Assembly (NCBI GenBank): GCA_016782825.1
Contig: JADHXT010000088.1
Location: 1 to 10,855, forward strand
Reading direction: 5' to 3'
Origin: Candidatus Brocadiia bacterium
Lineage (GTDB): Bacteria; Planctomycetota; PUPC01; DSUN01
DNA: 10,855 nucleotides
This document shows, one piece after another, positions 1 to 7,204 of the stretch. Position numbers and translations under genes: made by a program. Within the stretch, counting starts at the first letter, position 1; every line of letters begins with the position of its first letter. The notes beneath the pieces are model-generated. The model was not told where the DNA came from, ran no database searches, and saw only the letters and a list, made by a program, of their open reading frames with translations.

Positions 1-932
1 ACCAGCACGGTGAGCAGCCACACCACAGGCAGGAGCATGGGCCGCCCCGATGCATCGCGCCTCGAGCGCCAGAAGGCCGCCAGCGCCGGCGGCACGAGAA
101 GACACCACGGCAGGAAACCGCTCACGAAATGGCCCACGAGGTAGTAGACCGGCTTGCCCTTCCCCACACGGCTGCCCGATGCGAGCACGCGGTGCGCCAT
201 CTCGTTGAGCACGACGATCCTGTAGAACTCCCTCCCGCCCACCGCCAGCGCAGGAAGGAACCATGCCAGGGCGATCCCCAGCCACAGCAGCGCGCCCCAT
301 CCCACGCGCAGCCGCTTCACGAAGCCTAGCTCGCGCCGGCAAGCGAGGAACGCAAGCACCACCAGCAAGCCGAGCAGCGCCACCGGCCCCTTGGTGAGAG
401 TGCCCAGGCCCAGCGCACTCCACATGAGAAACGGATACCGGGCCTTCCGCCCCTCATCCTGGTGTGCCAGCAGGAAGAAGTAGATGGCGAGGGTGATGAA
501 CAGACACAGCATCATGTCCGTACGGGCCAGCGCGGTGAGATGGACAAATTGAGAGCTGCACAGGAGGATGAGGCCCGAGAGCCAGGCCACGTCGGGCGAG
601 GCGAGGCGTGCCGCAATCAGGCAGGTAGGTGAGCACCATCACGCCGAGCCCGCAGGCGACTGCGGGCAGGCGGATCGAGAGGTCGGTCGGGCCGCTGCAC
701 GCCGCGGCGATGGGCACGGCCACCCAGTTGTAGAGGGGGGGGGCTTGGTCGCGGGGCGGGTCATGCCGCGTTCGTACGGGTGGAACCACGCTCCCCGCTG
801 CATGATGTCGATGATGTAGAGCCCCTGGCGGGCCTGGTCGCGGTTGTCCAGGTCCAGCGGCGCGGTGAGACGCGCGATGCTGAGCACGGCATACGCGGCG
901 GTGAGGAGAGCCAGGGCGGAACGTCGTTGCAT
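1..932 (-). CDS. GT39/ArnT-like membrane glycosyltransferase, cut by window edge and frameshifted
   Basis: This is the N-terminal part of an integral-membrane glycosyltransferase of the GT39/PMT (ArnT-like) group, which moves sugars from polyprenyl-phosphate donors onto acceptors outside the cytoplasmic membrane. After an N-terminal hydrophobic segment come LDLDNRDQARQ (the acidic first-loop region of the family), a KPPLYNW motif, ARTDMMLCLFITLAIYFFLL, and GLGTLTKGPVALLGLLVV, the typical TKGP helix; several more hydrophobic segments run to the window edge. The reading is not continuous. Codons 932 to about 744 are in one frame, about 743 to 620 in another, and 619 to 1 in the first frame again. 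Without correction a TGA at 639-641 ends the protein. The two disruptions restore frame, which suggests sequencing or assembly error, but a real pseudogene is possible. I chose ATG 932; ATG 965 is also in frame, and neither has a good Shine-Dalgarno. It lies 45 bases downstream of the arabinofuranosidase gene on the same strand, so co-transcription is plausible. The acceptor is unknown. Confidence 0.75.
618..625. other. Second indel site in the GT39 gene (CAGGCAGG)
   Basis: The coding strand reads YLPDCGTPR here in the shifted frame. Removing one base from the tandem CAGG CAGG gives YLLIAARLASPDVAW, which continues as a clear membrane glycosyltransferase for the next 600 bases. The site cancels the frame change at 735-743, so only about 120 bases are read out of frame. 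Confidence 0.65.
735..743. other. Homopolymer of nine G at first frameshift of the GT39 gene
   Basis: Nine consecutive G (nine C in the coding sense) lie where the frame must change. Reading straight through gives KPPPSTTGW. Seven or ten C would give KPP(P)LYNW, and KPPLYNW resembles the conserved KPPLYYW of GT39 proteins. This implies two extra bases or one missing base. The run is a classic site for base-calling error or for slippage in vivo. Confidence 0.7.
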
Positions 933-977
933 CGCGAGCAGCCTGATGTCTGCGCCGGCGTGCATCGGCAGGATGGA

Positions 978-3476
978 TCATTTCTTCGTCGTAGGTCGGG
1001 GCCCGACGCGCCATTCGAGGATGCCGCCGGAGACGCCCTCGCGAAGCTGCACCTCGAGGCGCACTTCCCGCGTGGTGACGGGCTCGAAGGTGATCTTGTT
1101 GAAGGCGTTCTTGGCCGTGCCGCAGGCCGAGCCGCCGGTGAGCTTCACTTCCTTCCACGCATCGCCGACCTTGGCGAGCATCTTCCACGACGCGGGGACG
1201 CGGCACTGGCCCGCGCCGGTGTCGTCGAACCAGTAGACGTCGGCCCAGGCGAGGGTGGCGGGCTTGGCGAGCTTGTAGGCCACCCACTCGGTGGTGCCTT
1301 TGTGGTCCCACCAGGTCATGCGGGGGACGGCGTGGTCGTTGGAGGTCTTGGGCAGCAGGCCGTCGCACATGGCGCCTACGTCGTCGCCCCCGTGGCAGTG
1401 CGAGGCAGTGGCGCGGTAGGCGGGCTGCGGGGGCGCCTGCCACGCGTGGGCGTCGGGGCTGGTGCTGGCGATGGGAAAGGCGCTGATGCGGAGCCGGGCG
1501 CAGCCCATGGGGATAAGGGTGACGGTCTCGAGGGGCTCGGCGGTGCGGGCGGGGCTGGGCTGGAGGGCGGCGCACAAGCCGTGGCGGTCGAGGGTCCACT
1601 CGGGCACCTTGCGCGCCTTGGCCCTGATCTCGATGGGCGTGCCCGCGGGCGTGAAGACCTGGCCCGCGAGCGGCCGATGGCGGAGGACGACCTCGAGGCT
1701 GGCCTCGGGCTTCGCGGGGTCCACCGCCAGGCCGTAGTTCCAGGGCGTGGTGGGGAACACCTCGCAGCCGGGCCACTCCTTGTCGCCGAAGGGCTTGTAC
1801 TCCTCGCCGATCTTCAGCGAGAAGGTCAGCGGGCCGTAGTCCACGCTCACGGCGTTCTTGTTCTTCGTCCACACGCGGAGGCCCAGGTGCATGGGCAGGG
1901 TGAGGGTCAGCCTGTCGCCGTCGCTCCACTGGCGATCGACGACCAGGTAGGAGCGCGGCTGGGTCTTCGCCGCGACGGGCTGGCCGTTGATGGTGAGCGT
2001 TGCTCCGTTGCACCAGGCGGGGATGCGCAGGTAGAGCGGGAAGCGGACGGGCTTCGCCGCCGCCAGCGTGAGGGCCACGGTGCCCACGAAGGGGTAGGCC
2101 GTGTCCTCGGCGATCTTCACGGTCGTGCCGGCATCGCCCACTTTGGCCTCCACGTTGCAGGCGGCGTAGAGGGAGGCGCACAGGCCGTTGTCGGCGGTGG
2201 CGAGCCAGAGCTCCTCGGCGTAGTAGGGCCAGCCGTGGCTCACGTTGTGCTGGCAGCAGCGGTAGGAGCGGGGGTTGTAGGCGAACATGCAGCCGCCGTT
2301 CTGGATGCCGGGGCTGTGGTTGCGGCGGTCGAGGACCACCTGGTTGGGCGCGGTGAGGTAGTGGAGGCCCTTCAGGTCGGGGGTGTGCGAGGCGGGGTAG
2401 GAGTTGAAGGCCACGTCCTCGCAGCGTTCGGCCCAGCGCGGGTCGCCGCTGATGCGGGTGAGGAGCTGTGCGGAGTGCATGAACTCCACCATGGAGCAGC
2501 TTTCGGCGCCCTGGTGGGGGTCGTCGAAGCCTCGCCGGCAGTTCTCGTCGGCGCCGAACATGCCGCCGGGCACCTGGCCGTAGAGGCCCCACACCTCCTG
2601 GTAGTTGCGCTCCACGGCGTCGAGGAGCGCGCGGTCCTTGCCTTGCACGTAGAAGATGCCGGGGGCGCGGAAGCACTGGCAGATGTTCACGCCGTGCCAG
2701 TTGGCCACGCCCTGGTCCCAGCGGGCCATGTTGCGGTGGGTTTTCTCGGACACCTTGAGGAGCTCGGCATCGCCGGTGCGGTTGTAGAGCCAGTGGACGC
2801 TCTCGAGGTTGTCGCTGGCGCGCTGCTGCTGCCAGAAGGGCGGGAGGAAATCGGCGTCGGGCACGGTGAGTTGCCAGCGGAAGTACTTGCCCATGAGATC
2901 GAGCACGCGGGGGTCGCCGGTCACTTCGTGGTAGGACTGGAGGCAGTTGAGGGCGATCATGTTGGGCCAGAGGTCAGGCTTGCCGCGCGCGCGGCGGCTG
3001 CCGCCCTTGTTGGCCACGGGCCCGAACCAGCCGTCGGGCTGCTGGCTGGCGAGCATGCCCTCGATCCACTTGCGGGCCTCGCGGACGATGTTCTCGTTCT
3101 TGAGCACGTAGCCCATGTCGCCGTAGCCCTTGAGCCAGTAGGGCACTTCCTCCCAGGGGCTGTGGCCTTCGCCTGTCTTACTCAGCCAGGCGTTGTCCTT
3201 CTCGCGGCAGAAGCCGCTGATCTCGGTGAGCTTGCCGATGAAGCCTTCGGCCTGGAGTTCGAGCTGCTTGCGGAGCCAGCCGCGGGGCGTGATGGCGCCG
3301 ATGGGCAGCCTCACGAGCGGGCTCGTGAGCAGGGGCGAGCGGTTCGAGACGTAATGCTTGTTCGGCGCGGCGGCGGGCACAGTGGTCACGGTGTGGACCT
3401 TTGCGGCGCCGGCGTGTGCGAGGGCCGCTCCAGCCAGGAGGCCGAGGGCAGTGAGGAGGGCGAGCGAGGAGTTCAC
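978..3476 (-). CDS. Secreted GH127-type beta-L-arabinofuranosidase with C-terminal discoidin-like domain
   Basis: The product is predicted to be an exported retaining glycosidase of the GH127/DUF1680 clan, which removes beta-L-arabinofuranose from plant glycans or glycoproteins. The start is GTG 3476 (832 residues), because AGGAG lies five bases upstream and a signal peptide follows at once (LALLTALGLLAGAALAHAGA, residues 5-24). An in-frame ATG at 3509 lacks a Shine-Dalgarno. The (alpha/alpha)6-barrel region spans roughly residues 45-560. In the characterised Bifidobacterium enzyme, Glu322 is acid/base, Cys417 is nucleophile, and Glu338, Cys340 and Cys418 join Cys417 in binding zinc. Here the matching residues by spacing are Glu311 (ADEN), Glu325 and Cys327 (ESC), and Cys407-Cys408 (RCCQHN), so the site looks intact. 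A beta-sandwich ends near LIPMGCARLRISAFP. Residues about 690-832 (SNDHAVPRMTWWDHKGTTEW onward) look like an F5/8 type C (discoidin) carbohydrate-binding domain. Related clans such as GH146 share this fold, so the exact linkage is not proven. Confidence 0.9.
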   Translation of the reverse strand: MNSSLALLTALGLLAGAALAHAGAAKVHTVTTVPAAAPNKHYVSNRSPLLTSPLVRLPIGAITPRGWLRKQLELQAEGFIGKLTEISGFCREKDNAWLSKTGEGHSPWEEVPYWLKGYGDMGYVLKNENIVREARKWIEGMLASQQPDGWFGPVANKGGSRRARGKPDLWPNMIALNCLQSYHEVTGDPRVLDLMGKYFRWQLTVPDADFLPPFWQQQRASDNLESVHWLYNRTGDAELLKVSEKTHRNMARWDQGVANWHGVNICQCFRAPGIFYVQGKDRALLDAVERNYQEVWGLYGQVPGGMFGADENCRRGFDDPHQGAESCSMVEFMHSAQLLTRISGDPRWAERCEDVAFNSYPASHTPDLKGLHYLTAPNQVVLDRRNHSPGIQNGGCMFAYNPRSYRCCQHNVSHGWPYYAEELWLATADNGLCASLYAACNVEAKVGDAGTTVKIAEDTAYPFVGTVALTLAAAKPVRFPLYLRIPAWCNGATLTINGQPVAAKTQPRSYLVVDRQWSDGDRLTLTLPMHLGLRVWTKNKNAVSVDYGPLTFSLKIGEEYKPFGDKEWPGCEVFPTTPWNYGLAVDPAKPEASLEVVLRHRPLAGQVFTPAGTPIEIRAKARKVPEWTLDRHGLCAALQPSPARTAEPLETVTLIPMGCARLRISAFPIASTSPDAHAWQAPPQPAYRATASHCHGGDDVGAMCDGLLPKTSNDHAVPRMTWWDHKGTTEWVAYKLAKPATLAWADVYWFDDTGAGQCRVPASWKMLAKVGDAWKEVKLTGGSACGTAKNAFNKITFEPVTTREVRLEVQLREGVSGGILEWRVGPRPTTKK

Positions 3477-3481
3477 GGGGT

Positions 3482-3486
3482 CTCCT
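3482..3486 (-). promoter_or_regulatory. Ribosome binding site that fixes GTG 3476
   Basis: AGGAG on the minus strand lies five bases before GTG 3476. It decides in favour of the GTG over the in-frame ATG at 3509, and the chosen start places the signal peptide at the very N-terminus. Confidence 0.75.
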
Positions 3487-3592
3487 TTCCAGGGGAAGGT
3501 GAGGCGCATAGTGCAGGGTAATGCTGAAGGCGGATGGAGTCAACTGCAACCAGCGTGCCCGCATGGCGGCAGGACAGGCGCGCAGTGGTCAA

Positions 3593-4993
3593 TCAGAGCT
3601 CCACGTCTAGCACGGCTTTGACATCCCAGCAGTTCTCGATGGCCTCCAGCAGGATGTCCGGATCGACGCCGGCATCCAGAAGGAACACAACGCCCAAGAA
3701 GATCCTCAATCTTTCAGCAGCCCAGTGGAGGTCAATGCCACGGTAAGCCTTGTCCTCCAGTTCGTGATCGTAGTGTGTGAAGTAATTGCGCGTGTCTACA
3801 AGACGATTCACGAAGTTCCCGGCCATGTTCGTCAGCCTCTTCTTCAGGTCCGCAGGCAGTTGCCTGACCAGGAGGTCCAAGCGCTTCCGCAACGAGTACT
3901 CATTAGCATACTTGATCCTCGAAAGGAAGCTCTGCCGAAGATCCCCCGTGATCTCCTGGGGCAGTCCAGTCTCCATCTTCTCGCGTAGAACCTCGTACTG
4001 GGCTTTGGGCAGGTAGGTCCCTCGCCCTGCGCACCGGTGGTACGTTTCAACGACCCGCATGAGGCTCAGGAATCTGAACTCAGGGGGCAAGTCATTGGCG
4101 TACACCGTATTGAAGTAGATGTTCCGAGCAGTCCTGAGTCTCTTTCCTCGCAGGAGCCATCTTCGGAGCAGTGCAGGGAACGCAGCCCCGAGTCCCGGGC
4201 GCGGCAAGAGCATCTCAGGCAGGTACACGTTCTCTCTTGGGTTCTTGACTCGCTGAACGAAGAGAGAGTGCAGTTCCCTGTCGACGCTGTCACGCGGCTC
4301 ATCACAGGCCACGGGGTCAAGGCACAGTTCCTTCATGGCGACTGGCTGACCGACCAAGAGCGAGAGGAGGTTCTGGCAGTCGAACGCCAGCAGGTCCAAG
4401 TCATGCAGCGTACGGGGCCGCGCGCTGGAAAGCTTCACGAAGCACCTGTGGTCCCACTGAACGTGGTCCAGTGAAACATCCTGCTGCCAGAACTCGGACT
4501 CAAGCCTGACCTCTAACCCCAGCTCGTCGATGGCGATCTCTGGTGCTTCCGGAAAGCGGAAGACCGCGTGGTACGTCCGCCTCTTCTTTCCAGAAGTGGT
4601 GGTCTTGATCGGTGAGAGGCCAGCCCAGTTCTCAAGACATGTCAGCCCAAACCGGCAGCTTCCGAAAGCCTGCTGCCCGGCCAATTCGCTTGCTTCGCCG
4701 ATCAACGCGTGGTTGACAGTCACTTCGCATGAGCCGCTCCCGCCCGCTCCGCAGTGCGCGCCAGTAATGAACGAATCGAGTAGCGTGAGTGGGGTGCCAC
4801 CGATGAGCATCCCCAGCACAATAGGGAGTTTCCGTCCAGTCTGACGGCACCCTTCGAGCTGTTCTGAGAGCTCTAGAACGATCCTCTGGCCCGGCGTGAA
4901 GTTCAGCCTTCCCCTGACTTCAGATTCAGGCTGCGACGGCAGCCAGAAGCGTCCTTCGGCGTCGATCTCGCTGAGCATGCTGTAGGTAGTCAT
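3593..4993 (-). CDS. ApeA-like HEPN-domain protein, putative anti-phage RNase
   Basis: The 466-residue protein resembles ApeA, an anti-phage protein with an N-terminal beta-rich domain (ApeA_NTD1 type) and a C-terminal HEPN domain that is thought to cleave RNA during infection. The N-terminal part starts with EIDAEGRFWLPSQPESEVRG and LNFTPGQRIVLELSEQLEG, followed by LPIVLGMLIGGTPLTLLDSF, which is the usual opening pattern. The C-terminal part has LPPEFRFLSLMRVVETYHR and then DTRNYFTHYD; Arg402, Asn403 and His407 form the RNxxxH motif of catalytically active HEPN nucleases. The start is ATG 4993, set by AGGAGG six bases upstream; an in-frame ATG at 5074 would add 27 residues that do not look like domain sequence. 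It stands alone, 116 bases upstream of the arabinofuranosidase gene and divergent from the SGNH gene. Sampled lines are lower in GC than the enzymes around it (52-62% against about 72%), consistent with acquisition by transfer. The family call comes from motif recognition only; a HEPN protein of another role is the alternative. Confidence 0.8.
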   Translation of the reverse strand: MTTYSMLSEIDAEGRFWLPSQPESEVRGRLNFTPGQRIVLELSEQLEGCRQTGRKLPIVLGMLIGGTPLTLLDSFITGAHCGAGGSGSCEVTVNHALIGEASELAGQQAFGSCRFGLTCLENWAGLSPIKTTTSGKKRRTYHAVFRFPEAPEIAIDELGLEVRLESEFWQQDVSLDHVQWDHRCFVKLSSARPRTLHDLDLLAFDCQNLLSLLVGQPVAMKELCLDPVACDEPRDSVDRELHSLFVQRVKNPRENVYLPEMLLPRPGLGAAFPALLRRWLLRGKRLRTARNIYFNTVYANDLPPEFRFLSLMRVVETYHRCAGRGTYLPKAQYEVLREKMETGLPQEITGDLRQSFLSRIKYANEYSLRKRLDLLVRQLPADLKKRLTNMAGNFVNRLVDTRNYFTHYDHELEDKAYRGIDLHWAAERLRIFLGVVFLLDAGVDPDILLEAIENCWDVKAVLDVEL

Positions 4994-4999
4994 ACCTTG

Positions 5000-5005
5000 C
5001 CTCCT
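5000..5005 (-). promoter_or_regulatory. Strong Shine-Dalgarno deciding the ApeA-like start
   Basis: A perfect AGGAGG on the minus strand lies six bases before ATG 4993. The in-frame ATG at 5074 has no comparable site, so the shorter protein is preferred. Confidence 0.8.
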
Positions 5006-5102
5006 GACATAGACGCATCCGTAATGAGCGCCTACCAAGGTGCCTTTGACCGTGCAGCCTGTGACACGGCGCATCTTGACCCAAATCGGGCCTGCGGCTC
5101 AC

Positions 5103-5111
5103 ATCATACCA
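5103..5111 (-). promoter_or_regulatory. Candidate extended -10 for the ApeA-like gene
   Basis: The minus strand reads TGGTATGAT, an extended -10 (TGn plus TATGAT). I see no good -35 box at the right distance, though extended -10 promoters tolerate that. Transcription would start near 5096 and give a leader of about 100 bases before ATG 4993. Sigma preferences of this organism are unknown. Confidence 0.35.
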
Positions 5112-5168
5112 CAACAGGGCCTACGTCCGGTGGTCGCCTAGCCATGCAGCGGTGATAGATTGTGTTGT

Positions 5169-5198
5169 TTGATCTCACCGGCGGCCGCGCACTATAAT
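5169..5198 (+). promoter_or_regulatory. Candidate sigma70-like promoter for the SGNH hydrolase gene
   Basis: TTGATC (5169-5174) and a perfect TATAAT (5193-5198) are separated by 18 bases. The -10 box stands out in very GC-rich surroundings. The predicted leader is about 45 bases and contains CGGAG at 5240-5244, six bases before ATG 5251. A TTGTTT at 5165-5170 gives a 22-base spacer and is less likely to be the -35. Confidence 0.5.
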
Positions 5199-5250
5199 CA
5201 CCCCCGCGCGTCAGTCGCTTGCCCTCTCTTGTTCTGCAACGGAGCCGAAG

Positions 5251-6513
5251 ATGCGAATCGCCCTGCTCGTTCTGTGCTGCCTGTGTGCGTCCTTGGTCAG
5301 CGACGCCGCGGAATCGCCGCTCCTGCCCGCCAAGCTGCTGTCCGTCCGCGGCGGGCTCGGCAACGTGTTCCAGAAGCTCGAAGGCGACGGCGAGGTAACG
5401 GTCGCCTACTTCGGCGGCAGCATCACCGCGGCCCACGGCTGGCGGCCCAAGACCCTCAAGTGGTTCCGCGAAACCTGGCCCGGCGCCAAGGTGAAGGAGA
5501 TCAACGCGGCCATCGGCGGCACCGGCTCCGACCTCGGCGTGTTCCGATGCCGCAAAGACGTGCTGGACGGCAAGCCCGACCTCGTGTTCGTCGAGTTCGC
5601 CGTCAACGATGGCGGCGCACAGCCTGCCCAAATCCACAAGACGATGGAAGGCATCGTCCGCCAGATCTGGACGGCCAACCCCCTCACCGACATCTGCTTC
5701 GTCTACACCATCCACCAGGGGATGCTCAAAGACTACGCCGCCGGCACCTTCCCCCGCTCCGCCTCCTCACACGAGCGCATCGCCGAACACTACGGCATCC
5801 CCAGCATCTGCATGGCCCTCCGCATCAGCGAGATGGAGCGAGCCGGCAAGCTCGTCTTCACCCTGCCCAAAGGCCAGAATGCCCCCGCCGGCAAGCTCCT
5901 CTTCTCCCGCGACAGTTGCCACCCCACCAACGAAGGCCACGACGTGTTCCTCGACGTCATCGCCGCCGGCCTCAAGCAGATCCAGAAGGCGTCGAAGCCC
6001 GGCCCCCACAAGATGCCCGAGCCCTACGACGCCGGCAACTGGCAGGACGCGCAGCTCGTGGACATCCAGCCCGCCATGCTCGCCGGAAGCTGGAAGAAGA
6101 TGGACACCAAGAGCGGCCTCGGCCACCGCTTCCACAACCGCCTGCCCACCCTCTGGCACGGCAGCACGCCCGGCGACAAGCTCTCTTTCACCTTCAAGGG
6201 CACCATGTGCCGTTTCTACGACCTCGTGGGTCCCGACGGCGGCATCGGCATCGTGACCATGGACGGCAAGAAGACCGGCGAAGCCAAGCGCTTCGACCAC
6301 TACTGCACCTATCACCGCCTCGCCGCCTTCACCGCCGCCTACAACGCGCCCGACGGCACCCACACTGTCACCGTCGAGATCAGCCCCACGCAGCCCGATC
6401 GCGAGCCCGTGCTCAAGCGCGTCCGCGACCAGAAGGGCTTCGACCCCAAGAAGTTCGACGGCACCAACCTGTGGCTCGGCTACCTCATGCTCCGAGGGGA
6501 GCTGGTGAAGTGA
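5251..6513 (+). CDS. Secreted SGNH/GDSL-family hydrolase with C-terminal beta domain
   Basis: This 420-residue protein has a signal peptide (residues 1-20, ending VSDAA) and a full SGNH catalytic domain. Block I is YFGGSIT with nucleophile Ser57. The block II glycine lies in IGGTGSD (about 89-93). Block III is FAVND with Asn119 and Asp120, and block V is DSCHP with Asp221 and His224 completing the triad. Such enzymes remove acetyl or other acyl groups from carbohydrates. From about residue 235 the protein changes to a beta-rich segment (LWHGSTPGDKLSFTFKGTMC and later DGTHTVTVEI), similar to jelly-roll domains attached to carbohydrate esterases. The start is supported by CGGAG six bases upstream and a plausible promoter. 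Together with the arabinofuranosidase across the divergent region it suggests side-chain stripping of plant or algal polysaccharide, but the substrate is not shown by sequence. It ends 26 bases before the REP/RAYT unit. Confidence 0.88.
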   Translation: MRIALLVLCCLCASLVSDAAESPLLPAKLLSVRGGLGNVFQKLEGDGEVTVAYFGGSITAAHGWRPKTLKWFRETWPGAKVKEINAAIGGTGSDLGVFRCRKDVLDGKPDLVFVEFAVNDGGAQPAQIHKTMEGIVRQIWTANPLTDICFVYTIHQGMLKDYAAGTFPRSASSHERIAEHYGIPSICMALRISEMERAGKLVFTLPKGQNAPAGKLLFSRDSCHPTNEGHDVFLDVIAAGLKQIQKASKPGPHKMPEPYDAGNWQDAQLVDIQPAMLAGSWKKMDTKSGLGHRFHNRLPTLWHGSTPGDKLSFTFKGTMCRFYDLVGPDGGIGIVTMDGKKTGEAKRFDHYCTYHRLAAFTAAYNAPDGTHTVTVEISPTQPDREPVLKRVRDQKGFDPKKFDGTNLWLGYLMLRGELVK

Positions 6514-6539
6514 GCGCCCCGTGACCTGGTGCAACTGGG

Positions 6540-6569
6540 GGGTGCCACGCCCAAACTTGTTTGGGCGTG
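6540..6569 (+). repeat. REP-like palindrome, copy 1 (head to the left)
   Basis: CACGCCCAAAC, a two-base loop TT, and GTTTGGGCGTG form a perfect hairpin (6546-6569), preceded by the GGTGCC head. The copy overlaps a possible TTG start of the transposase frame at 6561. It could also block or pause transcription from the SGNH gene, but no T-tract follows. Confidence 0.8.
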
Positions 6570-6587
6570 CCGCAGGAGTACATGCGC

Positions 6588-7139
6588 ATGCACCGGAAAA
6601 CGCGGAAGCGTTTCGATGGCTTTGGCGACGCGCGTGAGTTGACATTCTCGTGCCACGAACGGCGCGCGTTCCTGTCGGCAGATCGCACTCGCGAGTACTT
6701 CTGCGACGCCGTCCTCGCAGCATGCGAGAGGTACCCATTTGAGCTTTGGGCCTATGTGATCATGCCTGAACACATCCACATGATCATCTGGCCCACAGTG
6801 CCGGGCCGTGTCGTCTCACGTGTCCTTCAGGCCATCAAGCAGTCTGTGGCCCGCAGGGCCATTGCGTTTCTGAGAAAGCACAATCCTGCCGGATTGGAGC
6901 AGTTGGCTACGGGGTACGCCGGGAAGCCATTGAGGTTCTGGCTGCCAGGAGGCGGCTATGACCGGAATATCATGAAGCGTGGGACATTGTTGAAGGCGGT
7001 CGACTACATCCATAACAATCCGGTCAGACGGGGGCTGGTCGAGGCCCCGGGAATGTGGCGCTGGTCGAGCGTCCATGAGTGGGACGAGCCCGGCAGTGGG
7101 CCGATCCCGATCGATCTGGCCTCGTTCCCTGTCACGTGA
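6588..7139 (+). CDS. REP-associated tyrosine transposase (RAYT, IS200/IS605-like Y1)
   Basis: This is a single-strand DNA transposase of the Y1 HUH group, of the REP-associated kind that acts on REP palindromes. The HUH pair is in MPEHIHMIIWP (His62 and His64). The catalytic tyrosine is in YIHNNPVRRGLV (Tyr140), a hallmark RAYT sequence, preceded by FWLPGGGYDRN. At 183 residues it is near normal family length and has no visible damage. The frame is open back to a TTG at 6561 inside the palindrome. AGGAG at 6574-6578 is nine bases from ATG 6588 and only three from ATG 6582, so I prefer 6588, though 6582 is possible. Palindromes flank it on both sides. A sampled line has 60% GC against about 72% in the preceding gene, consistent with mobility. 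There is no partner tnpB or accessory gene. Confidence 0.9.
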   Translation: MHRKTRKRFDGFGDARELTFSCHERRAFLSADRTREYFCDAVLAACERYPFELWAYVIMPEHIHMIIWPTVPGRVVSRVLQAIKQSVARRAIAFLRKHNPAGLEQLATGYAGKPLRFWLPGGGYDRNIMKRGTLLKAVDYIHNNPVRRGLVEAPGMWRWSSVHEWDEPGSGPIPIDLASFPVT

Positions 7140-7150
7140 GAGCCTTTGGA

Positions 7151-7180
7151 CACGCCCAAACAAGTTTGGGCGTGGCACCC
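7151..7180 (-). repeat. REP-like palindrome, copy 2 (head to the right)
   Basis: This is the exact reverse complement of copy 1 over 30 bases, with a hairpin at 7151-7174 and loop AA. It starts 11 bases after the transposase stop codon. Its head faces that of copy 3 across a 25-base spacer, a REPIN-like pair. Confidence 0.8.
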
Positions 7181-7204
7181 AGTCCTGGGCCTCGAGCACC
7201 ATGT

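Larger units (their letters stand above)
6540..7180 (+). mobile_element. REP/RAYT element bounded by a perfect 30-base inverted repeat
   Basis: A RAYT transposase gene is enclosed by two copies of the same REP-like unit in opposite orientation. The bases at 6540-6569 are the exact reverse complement of 7151-7180 over 30 positions, and the match stops on both sides. Each end contains an 11-base-arm palindrome plus a GGGTGCC head pointing outward. Two more copies follow at 7205-7233 and 7279-7307. I infer a RAYT with its cognate REP substrates; whether the whole unit moves as one piece cannot be told from one copy. Confidence 0.7.

Noticed and set aside
454..2676. A 740-codon minus-strand open frame
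   Set aside because: It is an alternative frame of the arabinofuranosidase, rich in Arg, Pro and His. Only its last part (about 620-743) is meaningful, as the shifted stretch of the GT39 gene.
780..3521. A 913-codon plus-strand open frame opposite the arabinofuranosidase gene
   Set aside because: It is an antisense shadow caused by high GC at third positions. Its translation is low-complexity (Gly, Ala, Val and His rich) with no motif, while the minus strand encodes a complete GH127 enzyme.
4993..5074. N-terminal extension of the ApeA-like protein from ATG 5074
   Set aside because: No Shine-Dalgarno at 5074, while AGGAGG sits six bases before ATG 4993; the extra 27 residues precede the recognisable start of the domain.
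5160..6524. A 454-codon plus-strand frame overlapping the SGNH gene
   Set aside because: It is an Arg/Pro/His-rich off-frame reading of the same DNA. The real frame has signal peptide, Ser, Asp-His and block motifs.
6546..6569. Intrinsic terminator after the SGNH gene
   Set aside because: The hairpin is strong but not followed by a T-tract, and the same sequence recurs three more times around the RAYT gene, so REP is the better explanation. Some effect on transcription is still possible.
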